DNA from: JAXGMQ01 sp040768585 | GTDB lineage: Bacteria > Caldisericota > Caldisericia > JAAYUI01 | NCBI GenBank assembly: GCA_040768585.1 | Contig: JAXGMQ010000001.1 | Location: 744,001-808,000 of the forward strand | DNA length: 64,000 nt | Reading direction: 5' to 3' | Shown: piece by piece, positions 34,825 through 44,022 of the stretch | How the letters are laid out: each line of letters starts with the position of its first letter | Numbering within the stretch: position 1 is the first letter of the stretch | Notes under the pieces: model-generated | Told to the model about the DNA's origin: nothing | The model's input: only the letters and a program-made list of their open reading frames with translations | Database searches by the model: none | Position numbers and translations under genes: made by a program

Positions 34825-35167
34825 AACCTCAAATACCCATAAAGGGAGACTCGGAGAGGACATATCCTGCAAACACCTTCAGTCTCGCGGCTTCGTGGTT
34901 CAAGAAAGAAATCACAAGACCAGGGAGGGTGAGATTGACGTTATCGCGTCAAACGACTCCCTGATTCTGTTTGTCGAGGTTAAACGCAGGACGAGTAAGA
35001 CATTTGGTTTGCCCATAGAATCATTACCAAAGAGGCGCATTGAAAGACTCTTCAACGCAAGCCTTCTCTACCTTGAACAGAATCCTCAATTTCAAAAACT
35101 CGAACGAGGGTACCTGCTGCACGCAATCTATGGCGAGAAACTTACCGAGATTGAGATAACCTCATGA
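34802..35167 (+). CDS. yraN: YraN/UPF0102 endonuclease-like protein
   Basis: 121 residues. KGRLGEDISCKHLQSRGF, REGEIDVIA and LFVEVKRRTS give the Glu...Asp...Glu-x-Lys PD-(D/E)xK pattern. The family is broadly conserved behind rnhB. Start is probably the TTG at 34802 within the preceding gene; the terminal region KLTEIEITS ends normally. Last gene of the rplS-lepB-rnhB run. Confidence 0.88.
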   Translation: MNSSRRSKTSNTHKGRLGEDISCKHLQSRGFVVQERNHKTREGEIDVIASNDSLILFVEVKRRTSKTFGLPIESLPKRRIERLFNASLLYLEQNPQFQKLERGYLLHAIYGEKLTEIEITS

Positions 35168-35635
35168 ATGCTCAAGTATTACCTTCATAACTTGTTGCTG
35201 TCAGGGAAACGTAATCTTAAATATTCCTCGATGAGTTCAAACTGAAGGCCACCAATATTCCTTATCAAAGAAGACATTCATCACCCGTTTATTCACTTTA
35301 ATAGCAGAGACATTCGATGGTTCTTTAGGACTCTCAATTGTTATTTACTAAAGCCATTAATTAGTGCAAAGTTGCGGTTTTTCCAAAGGTAATCCCAATA
35401 CATCCACCATAATCGGTGGATAATGCTTACATCATCAAACACCAGACTACTTATCTTACTTTCAACTGAAAAATCACTTCCCGAAGAAATAATCAATACT
35501 CGTTGGGCACAATCCAATCTCGCCCTTCTACGGGTAAAATCTCAACCCAAATCATTCAATTTAAAGTGTGTCAGAGTATATATGAGTCCTGACTTAATTG
35601 CTCAAAATAAGCACCGGTATAGTCTAATCACCGTT
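35168..35635. other. Intergenic region before the V-ATPase operon
   Basis: 468 bp without a convincing gene. It holds a hairpin TCCACC-ATAATC-GGTGGA (about 35403-35420) and, at 35618-35623, a TATAGT that could be the -10 box of the ATPase operon, 12 bases before its first ATG. No clear -35 element or terminator run is seen. Confidence 0.4.
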
Positions 35636-35959
35636 ATGGATGAGAGTATCATAAAACAGGTATCTGAGGCTGAGGAGGAAGCGAAAGCGATCCTCGAAAA
35701 CGCAAGACTCGATGCGCTCGAAATAATCGATGATGCCAAACGTCACGCTCAAGGTGACCTTGAGGCAGAGGTGGGCTCTGCTCATGACAAACTCATACGA
35801 GACTACCACAAGAAAGAGCGTGACACCAAGCAGAAGCTTTCAGAGCTTGAACACGGCATCGATTCGCATGCATCAAAAATACGAGTTGAACTCGAACCTG
35901 GCATCAAGAACATAGCAACGAAACTGGCAAAACAGATAGCTGAGACATGGCGATACTGA
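35636..35959 (+). CDS. ntpH: V-type ATPase subunit H/G (peripheral stalk)
   Basis: 107 residues from the ATG at 35636 (MDESIIKQVSEAEEEAKAIL), almost entirely a coiled coil rich in Glu, Lys and Ala, as expected for the stalk subunit that pairs with E. The frame stays open upstream to 35423, but that part lacks coding character. No Shine-Dalgarno precedes the ATG; a -10-like TATAGT ends 12 bases upstream, so the mRNA leader may be only a few bases. Overlaps the I subunit gene by 13 bp. Confidence 0.85.
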   Translation: MDESIIKQVSEAEEEAKAILENARLDALEIIDDAKRHAQGDLEAEVGSAHDKLIRDYHKKERDTKQKLSELEHGIDSHASKIRVELEPGIKNIATKLAKQIAETWRY

Positions 35960-37929
35960 AGATGAAAAAAGCCCTGGTGGCGACACCAAGGGACAGAGAG
36001 AAAGCAACTTTTCAGACACTCGTCGAACTCGGTACGCTCCACATCAGGCGTCTCGATGGCACAAAGCCTGTGGTTGAGTCCGAGGACGAATCGTCCCTCC
36101 TTCTCTCACATTCAATCAAAGCACACGACAGACTCCAAAAGTTCTTCCCAGAAAAACTTCCCTTTGTGGCTAACTTCTTTTGGCCCCGCCCTAGGATGAC
36201 CAAGGAACGGTACCAAGATGCTCTTTCTGAGATTGATATTCACAATTTCGTTGATAGATTCCTTGAACTCTCAAAGGAGTATGATCACGGACAAGACACA
36301 ATATTGAGGCTAAGTTCAGAGATTCAACTTCTTCAAAGATTCAAATCACTCCCAATTCCAACAAAACTCGACCCGACAGACGGCATAGAATTTATGCTTG
36401 GCACAATCCCAAGACGTAACATCAAAGACGCCCTGAAGTTAAACAAAAGCCCAGACTGTGCTGTCACAAAATACGGCGCAAACATCGTCCTCCTGGCATG
36501 CGCAAAAGGCAACTCACCAAACTACAAAACGACCCTCCACAAGCTTGGTTTGGAAGCGCTTCCCATCCCATCATCAGATAAATCTCCATCAATGCAGATT
36601 GAGGAAATAAACGACAAGATAAACTCAATCAAAACCAGAGCTAGTGAGATTCTAACAAACATAAAAAGCGAGTTCCTCCCACATAAAACAGCACTTCTTG
36701 CCCACATCGACAACCTCGAACTAGCCAGAGAACATAAGAGGTTCATGAATCAAGGACTCTCAACGGACCATGCGACCGTCTTTCTTGGCTACATCCCAGA
36801 GGCAAAAACCTCCGATTTGGTCAAAGCCCTAAAACAAAGCTCCGATGAGCTGCTTGTTCAGATTGATGACATCCCCAATGGTGAAGAACCCCCTGTAATC
36901 CTGAAAAACAACGCATACTCCAAACAGTTTGAGATGCTCTCTGGCATGTACAGCCTCCCAGCGTATCGTGGAATCGACAGCACTCCCATCGTCTCTCTCA
37001 TCTTCCCAATATTCTTTGGGTTCTGTTTTGGTGATGTGCTCTACGGACTCATGCTCCTGTTTTTCTCGCTGTGGTTTGGCAGGCTCTACAAACACGAAGA
37101 ATCAGCAAGGAAATTCTTTGGCACATTCCTCATAAGCTCAATCTTTGTAATCGTGATTGGAGCTCTCACTGGAGCGTGGGGCGGCAACCTCGTTGGAGAG
37201 ACTGGAATCATTACATGGGCACCGCTTATCAATTTTAAAAACTCAATTGCCCTGATTGACCCCATCAATCAAACCATTCCATTCTTTGTTCTCACGCTCT
37301 ACATCGGTATCGGTACACAGTTTCTTGGCATCATTTACAAGGCATGGCAGCACATCAAAAACCGCGAGTGGCACATGGCGCTGCTTGACTCTGGTGGTTG
37401 GATTCTCTTCCTCTCTGGTCTTACCCTCTTTGCAATCAACTTCCTAACTCCCGGTGGAATCTCAAAAACTCTCACAACCATTATGTACACAATCCTTGGC
37501 GTTGGAGCGTTATTCCTCATCATCTCGCAGGGACGAGACGCCAAATCGATTGCCGGTAGGCTTGGGGTTGGAGTAATTTCACTCTATGGAATCCTGGGTG
37601 GATATGGCACAACGGCTTATCTATCCGATGTTATGAGCTACTCAAGATTGCTTGCTCTTGGTCTTACCACCTCGATTGTAGCCCAGGCTTTCAACGCCAT
37701 TGCAGGCGGATTTGATACCACAAACGCAGTTGGAATAATGGTCTGTGTCGCCATCCTCATAGTTGGACACTTATTCAACTTCTTCCTAAACATTGTCGGA
37801 AGCTTCGTTCACCCGGCAAGACTCATTTTCCTTGAGTTCTATTCCCGCTTCTACGAAAGCGGTGGCAAAAAATACAATCCTGTCTCAGAGCGTCACATAA
37901 GAATCAATGTGACAGACGAGGCGGCATGA
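35947..37929 (+). CDS. ntpI: V-type ATPase subunit I (a subunit, ion channel half)
   Basis: 660 residues. The N-terminal 330 residues are a cytoplasmic helical domain starting MAILKMKKALVATPRDREK; the C-terminal part has about 7-8 membrane helices, beginning PIVSLIFPIFFGFCFGDVLYG. The essential Arg-bearing helix is recognisable in YLSDVMSYSRLLALGLTTS. It provides the half-channels for the ion passing through the K ring. Length is normal for bacterial/archaeal I subunits. Confidence 0.95.
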   Translation: MAILKMKKALVATPRDREKATFQTLVELGTLHIRRLDGTKPVVESEDESSLLLSHSIKAHDRLQKFFPEKLPFVANFFWPRPRMTKERYQDALSEIDIHNFVDRFLELSKEYDHGQDTILRLSSEIQLLQRFKSLPIPTKLDPTDGIEFMLGTIPRRNIKDALKLNKSPDCAVTKYGANIVLLACAKGNSPNYKTTLHKLGLEALPIPSSDKSPSMQIEEINDKINSIKTRASEILTNIKSEFLPHKTALLAHIDNLELAREHKRFMNQGLSTDHATVFLGYIPEAKTSDLVKALKQSSDELLVQIDDIPNGEEPPVILKNNAYSKQFEMLSGMYSLPAYRGIDSTPIVSLIFPIFFGFCFGDVLYGLMLLFFSLWFGRLYKHEESARKFFGTFLISSIFVIVIGALTGAWGGNLVGETGIITWAPLINFKNSIALIDPINQTIPFFVLTLYIGIGTQFLGIIYKAWQHIKNREWHMALLDSGGWILFLSGLTLFAINFLTPGGISKTLTTIMYTILGVGALFLIISQGRDAKSIAGRLGVGVISLYGILGGYGTTAYLSDVMSYSRLLALGLTTSIVAQAFNAIAGGFDTTNAVGIMVCVAILIVGHLFNFFLNIVGSFVHPARLIFLEFYSRFYESGGKKYNPVSERHIRINVTDEAA

Positions 37930-37954
37930 AAAGCAAAGTAGGAGGATAGATTAT

Positions 37955-38440
37955 ATGGAACAGACAGCAACAAACATTGTTTTCAGCCCAGTCACATGGA
38001 TTGTGCTTGGAATGATTGTGAATGTTTTCCTGAGCGGTATGGGCTCCGCCAGAGGCCTAAGGACTGCGTCAGTCCAGACAACTGGCATCATGTCAGAGCG
38101 ACCAGAGCTTTTTGGAAAGCTCTTCATCCTGACAGTACTTCCAGGAACACAGGGATTCTACGGTTTCATCGCCTCGTTCCTTGCAGGCTCTCAAACATTC
38201 ATGAGCGGCAACATCCCAGACATGGGAGGGGCGCTTGCTCTGATGTTCCTGCTTATCGGTATGGGAGTTGTGTGCTACTTCTCAGCTGTTGACCAGGGAC
38301 AAACATCGGCAGCTGCAATCAACATGGTCGCCAAGCAGGAGCAGACCTTCGGTCAGGCAATCATCATGCCAGCTCTCGTTGAAACATACGCCGTTCTTGG
38401 ACTCCTCATCACAATCATCCTCATGGGAGCAATCATCTAG
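37955..38440 (+). CDS. ntpK: V-type ATPase subunit K (proteolipid), Na+-type signature
   Basis: 161 residues, two fused hairpins (four membrane helices), as in Enterococcus hirae NtpK. The first hairpin has LPGTQGFYGF, reproducing the Leu-x-x-Thr-Gln Na+ ligands of E. hirae; the second carries the ion-binding Glu in ALVETYAVLG and a Gln in DQGQTSAAAI. These residues suggest Na+ rather than H+ coupling. GTAGGAGGATAG precedes the ATG. Confidence 0.94.
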   Translation: MEQTATNIVFSPVTWIVLGMIVNVFLSGMGSARGLRTASVQTTGIMSERPELFGKLFILTVLPGTQGFYGFIASFLAGSQTFMSGNIPDMGGALALMFLLIGMGVVCYFSAVDQGQTSAAAINMVAKQEQTFGQAIIMPALVETYAVLGLLITIILMGAII

Positions 38441-38444
38441 CAAA

Positions 38445-39029
38445 ATGAGCCTTGAATCACTGAAACAACTCATACTGGGTGAAGCTCAAAAAGAGGCTGA
38501 CAAGATAATCTCTGATGCCAGACAAAAAGTCTGTGAAATCAAAGAAGAATCTCAGGCAAAAGCGAAGGACAGGATAAAACAGCTTGAGAAAGAGTTTGAG
38601 AGGAAAACCAACACCCTCGAAGCATCATACAACTCCAAACAGAGCTCTTTCCAAAAATCAGCGGAGCTCTCGGCAGTTCACAGTGCTGTCGAATCAGCGG
38701 TTATGCGCTCCTGCGACATCCTGCTTTCCAACTCAGTTATAAGAGACTCTGTAAGAAACTGGGCAGAAAAAATGATTGCCAATCAAGATGCTCAAAGTGA
38801 ACCCACTCGCATCCTGCAGATTGGCAAGAGGATAGACGAGTCACTCCCAGAGATAAGAGACATCGCCAAAAAAAGCGGAGTCCCGGTTGAGATTTGTCCA
38901 AGAGATTATGCACTAATATACGTTGGCAAAGGATACAATGAGGTGCTTGATCTGGTGGCAGAATGTAGGAGGGTAGTTGATGAAAACATGGCAGAGTATG
39001 TTGCCATCCTCAAAAACACCCAATCCTGA
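38445..39029 (+). CDS. ntpE: V-type ATPase subunit E (peripheral stalk)
   Basis: 194 residues from ATG 38445 (MSLESLKQLILGEAQKEA). The N-terminal half is a long coiled coil partnering subunit H; the C-terminal half is a small globular domain (residues about 100-194, ending GYNEVLDLVAECRRVVDENM) that caps the catalytic head. The frame is open further upstream inside ntpK, but that is out-of-frame shadow. Starts 4 bp after ntpK and overlaps ntpC by 50 bp. Confidence 0.9.
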   Translation: MSLESLKQLILGEAQKEADKIISDARQKVCEIKEESQAKAKDRIKQLEKEFERKTNTLEASYNSKQSSFQKSAELSAVHSAVESAVMRSCDILLSNSVIRDSVRNWAEKMIANQDAQSEPTRILQIGKRIDESLPEIRDIAKKSGVPVEICPRDYALIYVGKGYNEVLDLVAECRRVVDENMAEYVAILKNTQS

Positions 39030-39894
39030 AGACTTCAGGTACACCTCGGCGAGGGTCAAGGTTCTTGAAACCAGACTCCTTTCTGAGACTGATTTTCTGA
39101 GGTTTAGAAACCTGGCACCTGGAGCTCGAGTTAGCGCCATGCAAGACACATTTGGCTGGTTTGATGGTGTTGCCTCAAACTTCAGAAATCAAGCCAACGC
39201 CCACCTCTACGATGTGGCCATGAGACTGGCAAGTGAGTGTAATGCTCCCGATCTTGCAGCATACTTCCTTTTGCCAAAGGGTTTCGAGCAGGCGCAGGCT
39301 GTGCTAGAGGGTGCTCCTTGCCCAAAGGTGCTTGTGCCACAATTTTCGATGTATTGCTCAACTGGCAGCATCTCAGACTTGCCCACCGAAGCCCAAGACT
39401 GTTTCGAGAAAGCTTCCAGGTTACACGATCTGGGACTTGTTGGAAGCGCAAGGAGACTCATCACATCAACCCTTATCTCGCTCATGAAACAATCTCGATT
39501 CACGAAACTCCCTTACTTTTCCAAGCTCCTCACCCACTGGATAGACACACTCGATGTGAGATTACTCATCTCATCAATGCTGAGAGTAGGCACATACAAG
39601 GGATTAAAAGGTGGAAGCCTGAATCTCAGGTCAGATACCGACCTCTCCCAGATTGCCAGAAAACTTGGCATCAGAGATGCTGACCCATTCTCAATAGAGA
39701 AGAAGCTTGATGATATGCTGTTCGAGTCGGTTGTCGAATCACGAAAGATGCCGTATGGTCCCGAGGTTGTGTTTGGCTACCTCTGGGAGCTTGAGCGAGA
39801 GTTCAGGAATGCCTCCATGTTGGTTGTTGGCGCCGAAGTTGCCATCCCACCTGAGGAGTTAGAGCGTGCCTACAGGAGCGCTTATGCAAACTGA
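38980..39894 (+). CDS. ntpC: V-type ATPase subunit C (d subunit, central axle base)
   Basis: 304 residues from the ATG at 38980, which follows AGGAGGG by six bases. All-helical; matches the family in YTSARVKVLETRLLSE near the start and SMLRVGTYKGLKGG plus PFSIEKKLDDML later. Subunit C joins the rotating shaft to the K ring. Overlaps ntpE and, by 11 bp, ntpF. Confidence 0.88.
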   Translation: MKTWQSMLPSSKTPNPEDFRYTSARVKVLETRLLSETDFLRFRNLAPGARVSAMQDTFGWFDGVASNFRNQANAHLYDVAMRLASECNAPDLAAYFLLPKGFEQAQAVLEGAPCPKVLVPQFSMYCSTGSISDLPTEAQDCFEKASRLHDLGLVGSARRLITSTLISLMKQSRFTKLPYFSKLLTHWIDTLDVRLLISSMLRVGTYKGLKGGSLNLRSDTDLSQIARKLGIRDADPFSIEKKLDDMLFESVVESRKMPYGPEVVFGYLWELEREFRNASMLVVGAEVAIPPEELERAYRSAYAN

Positions 39895-40222
39895 TAACCC
39901 CGCCAAGAGACTCGATGTTGTGGCATTCGGTAACTCCCTCCAAGTATCGCCCTGGGGCTACATGGGAGCAAAGGTTATAACAACAGATGATATCGACGCA
40001 GAATCGACACTTAAGCGGCTGCTTAGCGATAAAAATATTGGCATACTCTTAATCTCAGAAGAAGTTGCCAAAGCATATGAGGAAATACTTTCGATATCAG
40101 GACTCACAGGGCCTGTTGTGCTGGTTTTGCCCTCTGGATTTGATGAAGTCGACCCCGCCTGGAAAACACTTCGAAAGCTTGTTACCGAGGCTGTCGGCGT
40201 GGACTTATTAGGAAAAGAGTAG
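39884..40222 (+). CDS. ntpF: V-type ATPase subunit F (central shaft)
   Basis: 112 residues from ATG 39884 behind AGGAGCG. Rossmann-like small domain: LDVVAFGNSLQVSPWGYMGAK (first half), then ILLISEEVAKAYEEIL and VVLVLPSGF. Part of the central rotor with D. A GTG at 39866 in frame lacks a ribosome binding site. Confidence 0.88.
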   Translation: MQTDNPAKRLDVVAFGNSLQVSPWGYMGAKVITTDDIDAESTLKRLLSDKNIGILLISEEVAKAYEEILSISGLTGPVVLVLPSGFDEVDPAWKTLRKLVTEAVGVDLLGKE

Positions 40223-40228
40223 ATAAAT

Positions 40229-41971
40229 ATGGGAATAATCAAGACAATATCAGGACCGCTTGTGAAGGCAACCGACCTACCCGAAGCGCAGATGTACGAA
40301 CTCGTGAGAGTCGGTGAGATCGGTTTGTTTGGCGAGATAATCGAGATGAAATCAGGTGTCGCCTCAATCCAAGTCTACGAAGACACAGATGGATTGAAGC
40401 CAGGTGAACCTGTCACATGCACCGGCATGCCCCTATCGATCCTGATGGGGCCTGGTCTCATTGGTTCAATATATGATGGCATCGGCAGACCACTCCCAAC
40501 CCTCCAGAACAAACACGGTGACTATATCGCAAGGGGAGCAATCGAGCAGTCGCTCGACGCAGCGAAGGTTTGGCATTTTGATGTTAACCCTGATATTGCA
40601 GAGGTGGTCAAAACGGGTGATGTGCTGGGTTGGGTGCAAGAGACCGAGGTTGTCAAACATTCAATTATGGTTCCTCCAGGATTCGAAGGCAAACTTGAGG
40701 GACTCTCATCAGGCGACTTCACAGTCATGCAGCCTATTGCAAAAGTTGGCGGCAAAGAGGTAAAACTCGCCAACGATTGGCCAGTTAGACACAGAAGGCC
40801 GATTGCTGAGAGACTGCCCCCATTCAAACCAATGATAACAGGTCAGCGTGTTCTCGACTGCCTTTTCCCAATTGCTCAGGGTGGCACAGCTTGTGTTCCT
40901 GGCCCGTTTGGCTCTGGCAAGACTGTTGTTCAACACCAGCTGGCGAAGTGGGCTGACGCTGACATCATCGTCTATGTCGGCTGCGGCGAGCGCGGCAACG
41001 AGATGACCGATGTATTGAACGAGTTCCCGGAGCTTGTTGACCCAAAGACAAACGCACCACTTATGAAACGAACCGTGCTTATTGCCAACACCTCCAACAT
41101 GCCAGTGGCTGCTCGTGAGGCTTCCGTTTTCTCAGGGGCTGCTATTGCTGAGTATTACCGCGACATGGGTTATAGAGTCGCGCTTATGGCTGATTCGACC
41201 TCCCGTTGGGCTGAGGCTATGAGAGAAATCTCGGGCAGGCTTGAGGAGATGCCAGGTGAGGAAGGATTCCCGGCATACTTAGCCTCAAGAATAGCCAGCT
41301 TCTACGAAAGAGCTGGCATGGTTCGCTGCCTTGGCACTCCTGAGCGTGAAGGTTCGCTCTCGATGATTGGCGCTGTCTCACCCCCCGGTGGTGATTTGTC
41401 AGAACCAGTCGTGCAAGCAACCCTTCGCGCTGTTAAGGTTTTCTGGGCACTTGACTCTCAGCTTGCATACAAACGCCACTTCCCCTCAATCAACTGGCTC
41501 AACTCATACTCGCTCTACGCCGAGGATGTCGGGCCATATTTTGACGAAAACATCGGCTCAGAGTGGACAACGCTCCGCAGGAAAATCATGGCGATACTTG
41601 ACGAAGAGTCACACCTTGAGGAGATAGTCAGGCTCGTTGGTCAAGACGCGCTCTCCTCTAAGCAGAAACTCACAATCGAGTTTGCCAGGTCAATCAGGGA
41701 GGACTTTCTCCAGCAGAACGCCTTCAACGAGGACGACACCTACACCCCAGCCTCAAAACAGCTTGGGCTGTTGAAGGCAATCTGCAAACTCTACGAAGGA
41801 GCTGAGATTGTTCTTTCTGACAATCCAGACGCATTTGATAAATTTATGCAACTTGAGGTCAGAGACACCATCGCCAAATCCAAATTTGTACCAGAACCAT
41901 CTGAAACTCACTTTGTGGCACTGATGGATGAAATCGATAAAGCACTAGATTCTATTGGAGGTTCGAGATGA
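40229..41971 (+). CDS. ntpA: V-type ATPase catalytic subunit A
   Basis: 580 residues. Walker A GPFGSGKTVVQHQ (about residue 230), Walker B region VALMADSTSRWAEA, non-homologous region between residues 115 and 190 typical of A subunits, and PPGGDLSEPVVQ. Hydrolyses or makes ATP at the A/B interface. Four-base ATGA overlap with ntpB. Confidence 0.97.
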   Translation: MGIIKTISGPLVKATDLPEAQMYELVRVGEIGLFGEIIEMKSGVASIQVYEDTDGLKPGEPVTCTGMPLSILMGPGLIGSIYDGIGRPLPTLQNKHGDYIARGAIEQSLDAAKVWHFDVNPDIAEVVKTGDVLGWVQETEVVKHSIMVPPGFEGKLEGLSSGDFTVMQPIAKVGGKEVKLANDWPVRHRRPIAERLPPFKPMITGQRVLDCLFPIAQGGTACVPGPFGSGKTVVQHQLAKWADADIIVYVGCGERGNEMTDVLNEFPELVDPKTNAPLMKRTVLIANTSNMPVAAREASVFSGAAIAEYYRDMGYRVALMADSTSRWAEAMREISGRLEEMPGEEGFPAYLASRIASFYERAGMVRCLGTPEREGSLSMIGAVSPPGGDLSEPVVQATLRAVKVFWALDSQLAYKRHFPSINWLNSYSLYAEDVGPYFDENIGSEWTTLRRKIMAILDEESHLEEIVRLVGQDALSSKQKLTIEFARSIREDFLQQNAFNEDDTYTPASKQLGLLKAICKLYEGAEIVLSDNPDAFDKFMQLEVRDTIAKSKFVPEPSETHFVALMDEIDKALDSIGGSR

Positions 41972-43338
41972 GAGAATACCTAACCACAAAAGATGTCGTC
42001 GGGCCTCTCATGCTTGTGACTGATTGCGGTGACATCCCTTACTCTGAGATTGCTGAGATCGAGCTGCCAAGCGGTGAGGTTCGCCATGCTCAGGTACTTG
42101 AGACCTCTCACAACACAGCGCTTCTGCAGGTTTTTGAAGGGACATCGGGCATCAACCCCGGCAAGACAAAGGTCAGATTCACAGGCAAACCCCTGACAAT
42201 CGGACTCACTCCCGACATGCTAGGCAGAGCCTTCGATGGACTCGGTAGACCAAAGGATGGGCTGCCCCCACCAATCCCAACAAAACGTTTGCCAATTAAC
42301 GGTCAGCCACTCAATCCAGTCTCAAGAGCCTATCCAAATGAATACATCAACACAGGAATATCTGCAATTGACGGACTCAACTCCCTCGTTCGCGGACAGA
42401 AACTCCCCATCTTCTCAGGCTCCGGACTCCCTCATGCAAGGATTGCGGCATCGATTGCAAGACAAGCCTCCATCAGGTCGGGTGAGGATTTCTCTGTTGT
42501 GTTTGCCGCCCTTGGCGTTACGTTTGAGGAAGCGGACTACTTCATGAGAAGCTTCCGCGACACGGGGGCGTCCGCTCGTGCTGTCATGTTTATCAACCTT
42601 GCCTCAGACCCTGTTATTGAGCGAATCGCTATTCCTCGCATGGCTTTGACAACGGCTGAGTTTTTGGCATTTGAGCTTGGTCACCACGTGCTTGTCATCA
42701 TGACTGATATGACCAACTATTGTGAGGCTCTTCGCGAGGTGGGCGCAGCGAGGCGTGAGATTCCAGGTAGAAGAGGATATCCCGGATATATGTACACCGA
42801 CCTGGCAACACTCTACGAACGGGCAGGGCGTGTTGTTTGCAAACCTGGGTCTATTACTCAGATGCCAATCCTCACCATGCCAGACGATGATAAAACTCAC
42901 CCAATCCCAGACCTCACAGGATATATCACAGAAGGTCAGATAATCCTCTCAAGGTCGCTTGAGCGCGCTGGTATCTATCCCCCGATTGACGTTTTGCCAT
43001 CGCTATCTAGGCTTCGCGACAAGGGAATAGGAGAGGGCAAAACAAGAGGGGACCATGCAGCTCTCTCGTCCCAGCTTTTTGCCAGCTATGCCAGGGGGCG
43101 TGACGCTCGTGAACTCGCTGTCATTCTTGGTGAATCCGCTCTCTCTGAAATTGATGTGAAGTATGTAAGGTTTGCAGAGGAGTTTGAGAGGCAGTTTGTA
43201 GCACAAGGATCCGAGGAGAACCGCACAGTCGAGGACACACTCGACATCGGTTGGAGGCTGCTCTCGATGCTGCCAAAATCTGAGCTAAAGAGAATCAAAC
43301 CAGAGATGATAGAAAAATACATGAAGGTGGAGGAGTAG
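41968..43338 (+). CDS. ntpB: V-type ATPase regulatory subunit B
   Basis: 456 residues. Degenerate nucleotide site FSGSGLPHARIAASI in place of a P-loop, arginine finger region LPSLSRLRDKGIG, and the family start LTTKDVVGPLMLV. Alternates with A in the hexameric head. The ATG overlaps the ntpA stop. Confidence 0.97.
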   Translation: MREYLTTKDVVGPLMLVTDCGDIPYSEIAEIELPSGEVRHAQVLETSHNTALLQVFEGTSGINPGKTKVRFTGKPLTIGLTPDMLGRAFDGLGRPKDGLPPPIPTKRLPINGQPLNPVSRAYPNEYINTGISAIDGLNSLVRGQKLPIFSGSGLPHARIAASIARQASIRSGEDFSVVFAALGVTFEEADYFMRSFRDTGASARAVMFINLASDPVIERIAIPRMALTTAEFLAFELGHHVLVIMTDMTNYCEALREVGAARREIPGRRGYPGYMYTDLATLYERAGRVVCKPGSITQMPILTMPDDDKTHPIPDLTGYITEGQIILSRSLERAGIYPPIDVLPSLSRLRDKGIGEGKTRGDHAALSSQLFASYARGRDARELAVILGESALSEIDVKYVRFAEEFERQFVAQGSEENRTVEDTLDIGWRLLSMLPKSELKRIKPEMIEKYMKVEE

Positions 43339-43342
43339 ACGG

Positions 43343-43957
43343 GTGTCACTGAATCTGCCAGCAAACAGAATGGAGCTTTTCAAGCGGAAGCGTTCGCTTG
43401 CTCAAGCAACAAAGGGCTTGAAGCTCCTTCGGGACAAGCTTGAGGCTGTGATGGCTGAGTTTTTGGTCATCGCTCGTGAATATAAAACCGAGAAAAAGAA
43501 ACTCATTAAGAAACTCACCATCTCCCAGGCCAGGTTTGCGCTTGCTGCTGCATCAACCCCATTCCTTGAATTTGGAGGCAAAACCACCTCTGGCAAACTT
43601 CTTGTAGCCAAGGGGCAAAAACGCGTAATGACGCTCGTTTTGCCAAAACTCGATATTGCAGAGTTCGAGCCAGACACAGCACTGCCACCGCAGGCGGCAA
43701 CCGCTGACGCGCTAGATTCTCTTGTGTCATACCGTGAGCTTGTCCCTATTGTTATCAAGGTGGCGGAGCTTGAGACCTCGATGAGAGAGCTGGCACTTGA
43801 GATTCAACGTACCCGCCGAAGGGTGAACGCATTAGAACACGTCATGGTGCCAAGGCTCGAAGGGGATGTCCGTTCAATCCAGTCCAAACTCGACGAAGCT
43901 GAGAGGGCGAACATGTCGAGACTGCAGAGGGTGAAGGCGATATTGGAGAATAAATAG
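43343..43957 (+). CDS. ntpD: V-type ATPase subunit D (central shaft)
   Basis: 204 residues, GTG start behind GGAGGAG. Long N- and C-terminal coiled-coil helices with the family motif LPANRMELFKRKRSLAQATKG and RRVNALEHVMVPRLE. Last ATPase gene. Its final 24 bases (AAGGCGATATTGG plus AGAATAAATAG) occur again at 44657-44680. Confidence 0.95.
   Translation: MSLNLPANRMELFKRKRSLAQATKGLKLLRDKLEAVMAEFLVIAREYKTEKKKLIKKLTISQARFALAAASTPFLEFGGKTTSGKLLVAKGQKRVMTLVLPKLDIAEFEPDTALPPQAATADALDSLVSYRELVPIVIKVAELETSMRELALEIQRTRRRVNALEHVMVPRLEGDVRSIQSKLDEAERANMSRLQRVKAILENK
43934..43957 (+). repeat. Direct repeat copy 1: 3' end of ntpD
   Basis: The 24 bases ending in the ntpD stop are identical to 44657-44680. 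A GTCGAGA heptamer precedes both copies at slightly different distances, so a longer ancestral match is likely. Confidence 0.85.
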
Positions 43958-44022
43958 ATTCAATTCGTTTTGGGTCTAAGTTTTTGATTCAAGAAGTATG
44001 GCTCTTATTTTGAGGAGGTGAC

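Noticed and set aside
35423..35635. N-terminal extension of ntpH
   Set aside because: No family match, no ribosome binding site, and it would place the likely -10 box inside the gene.
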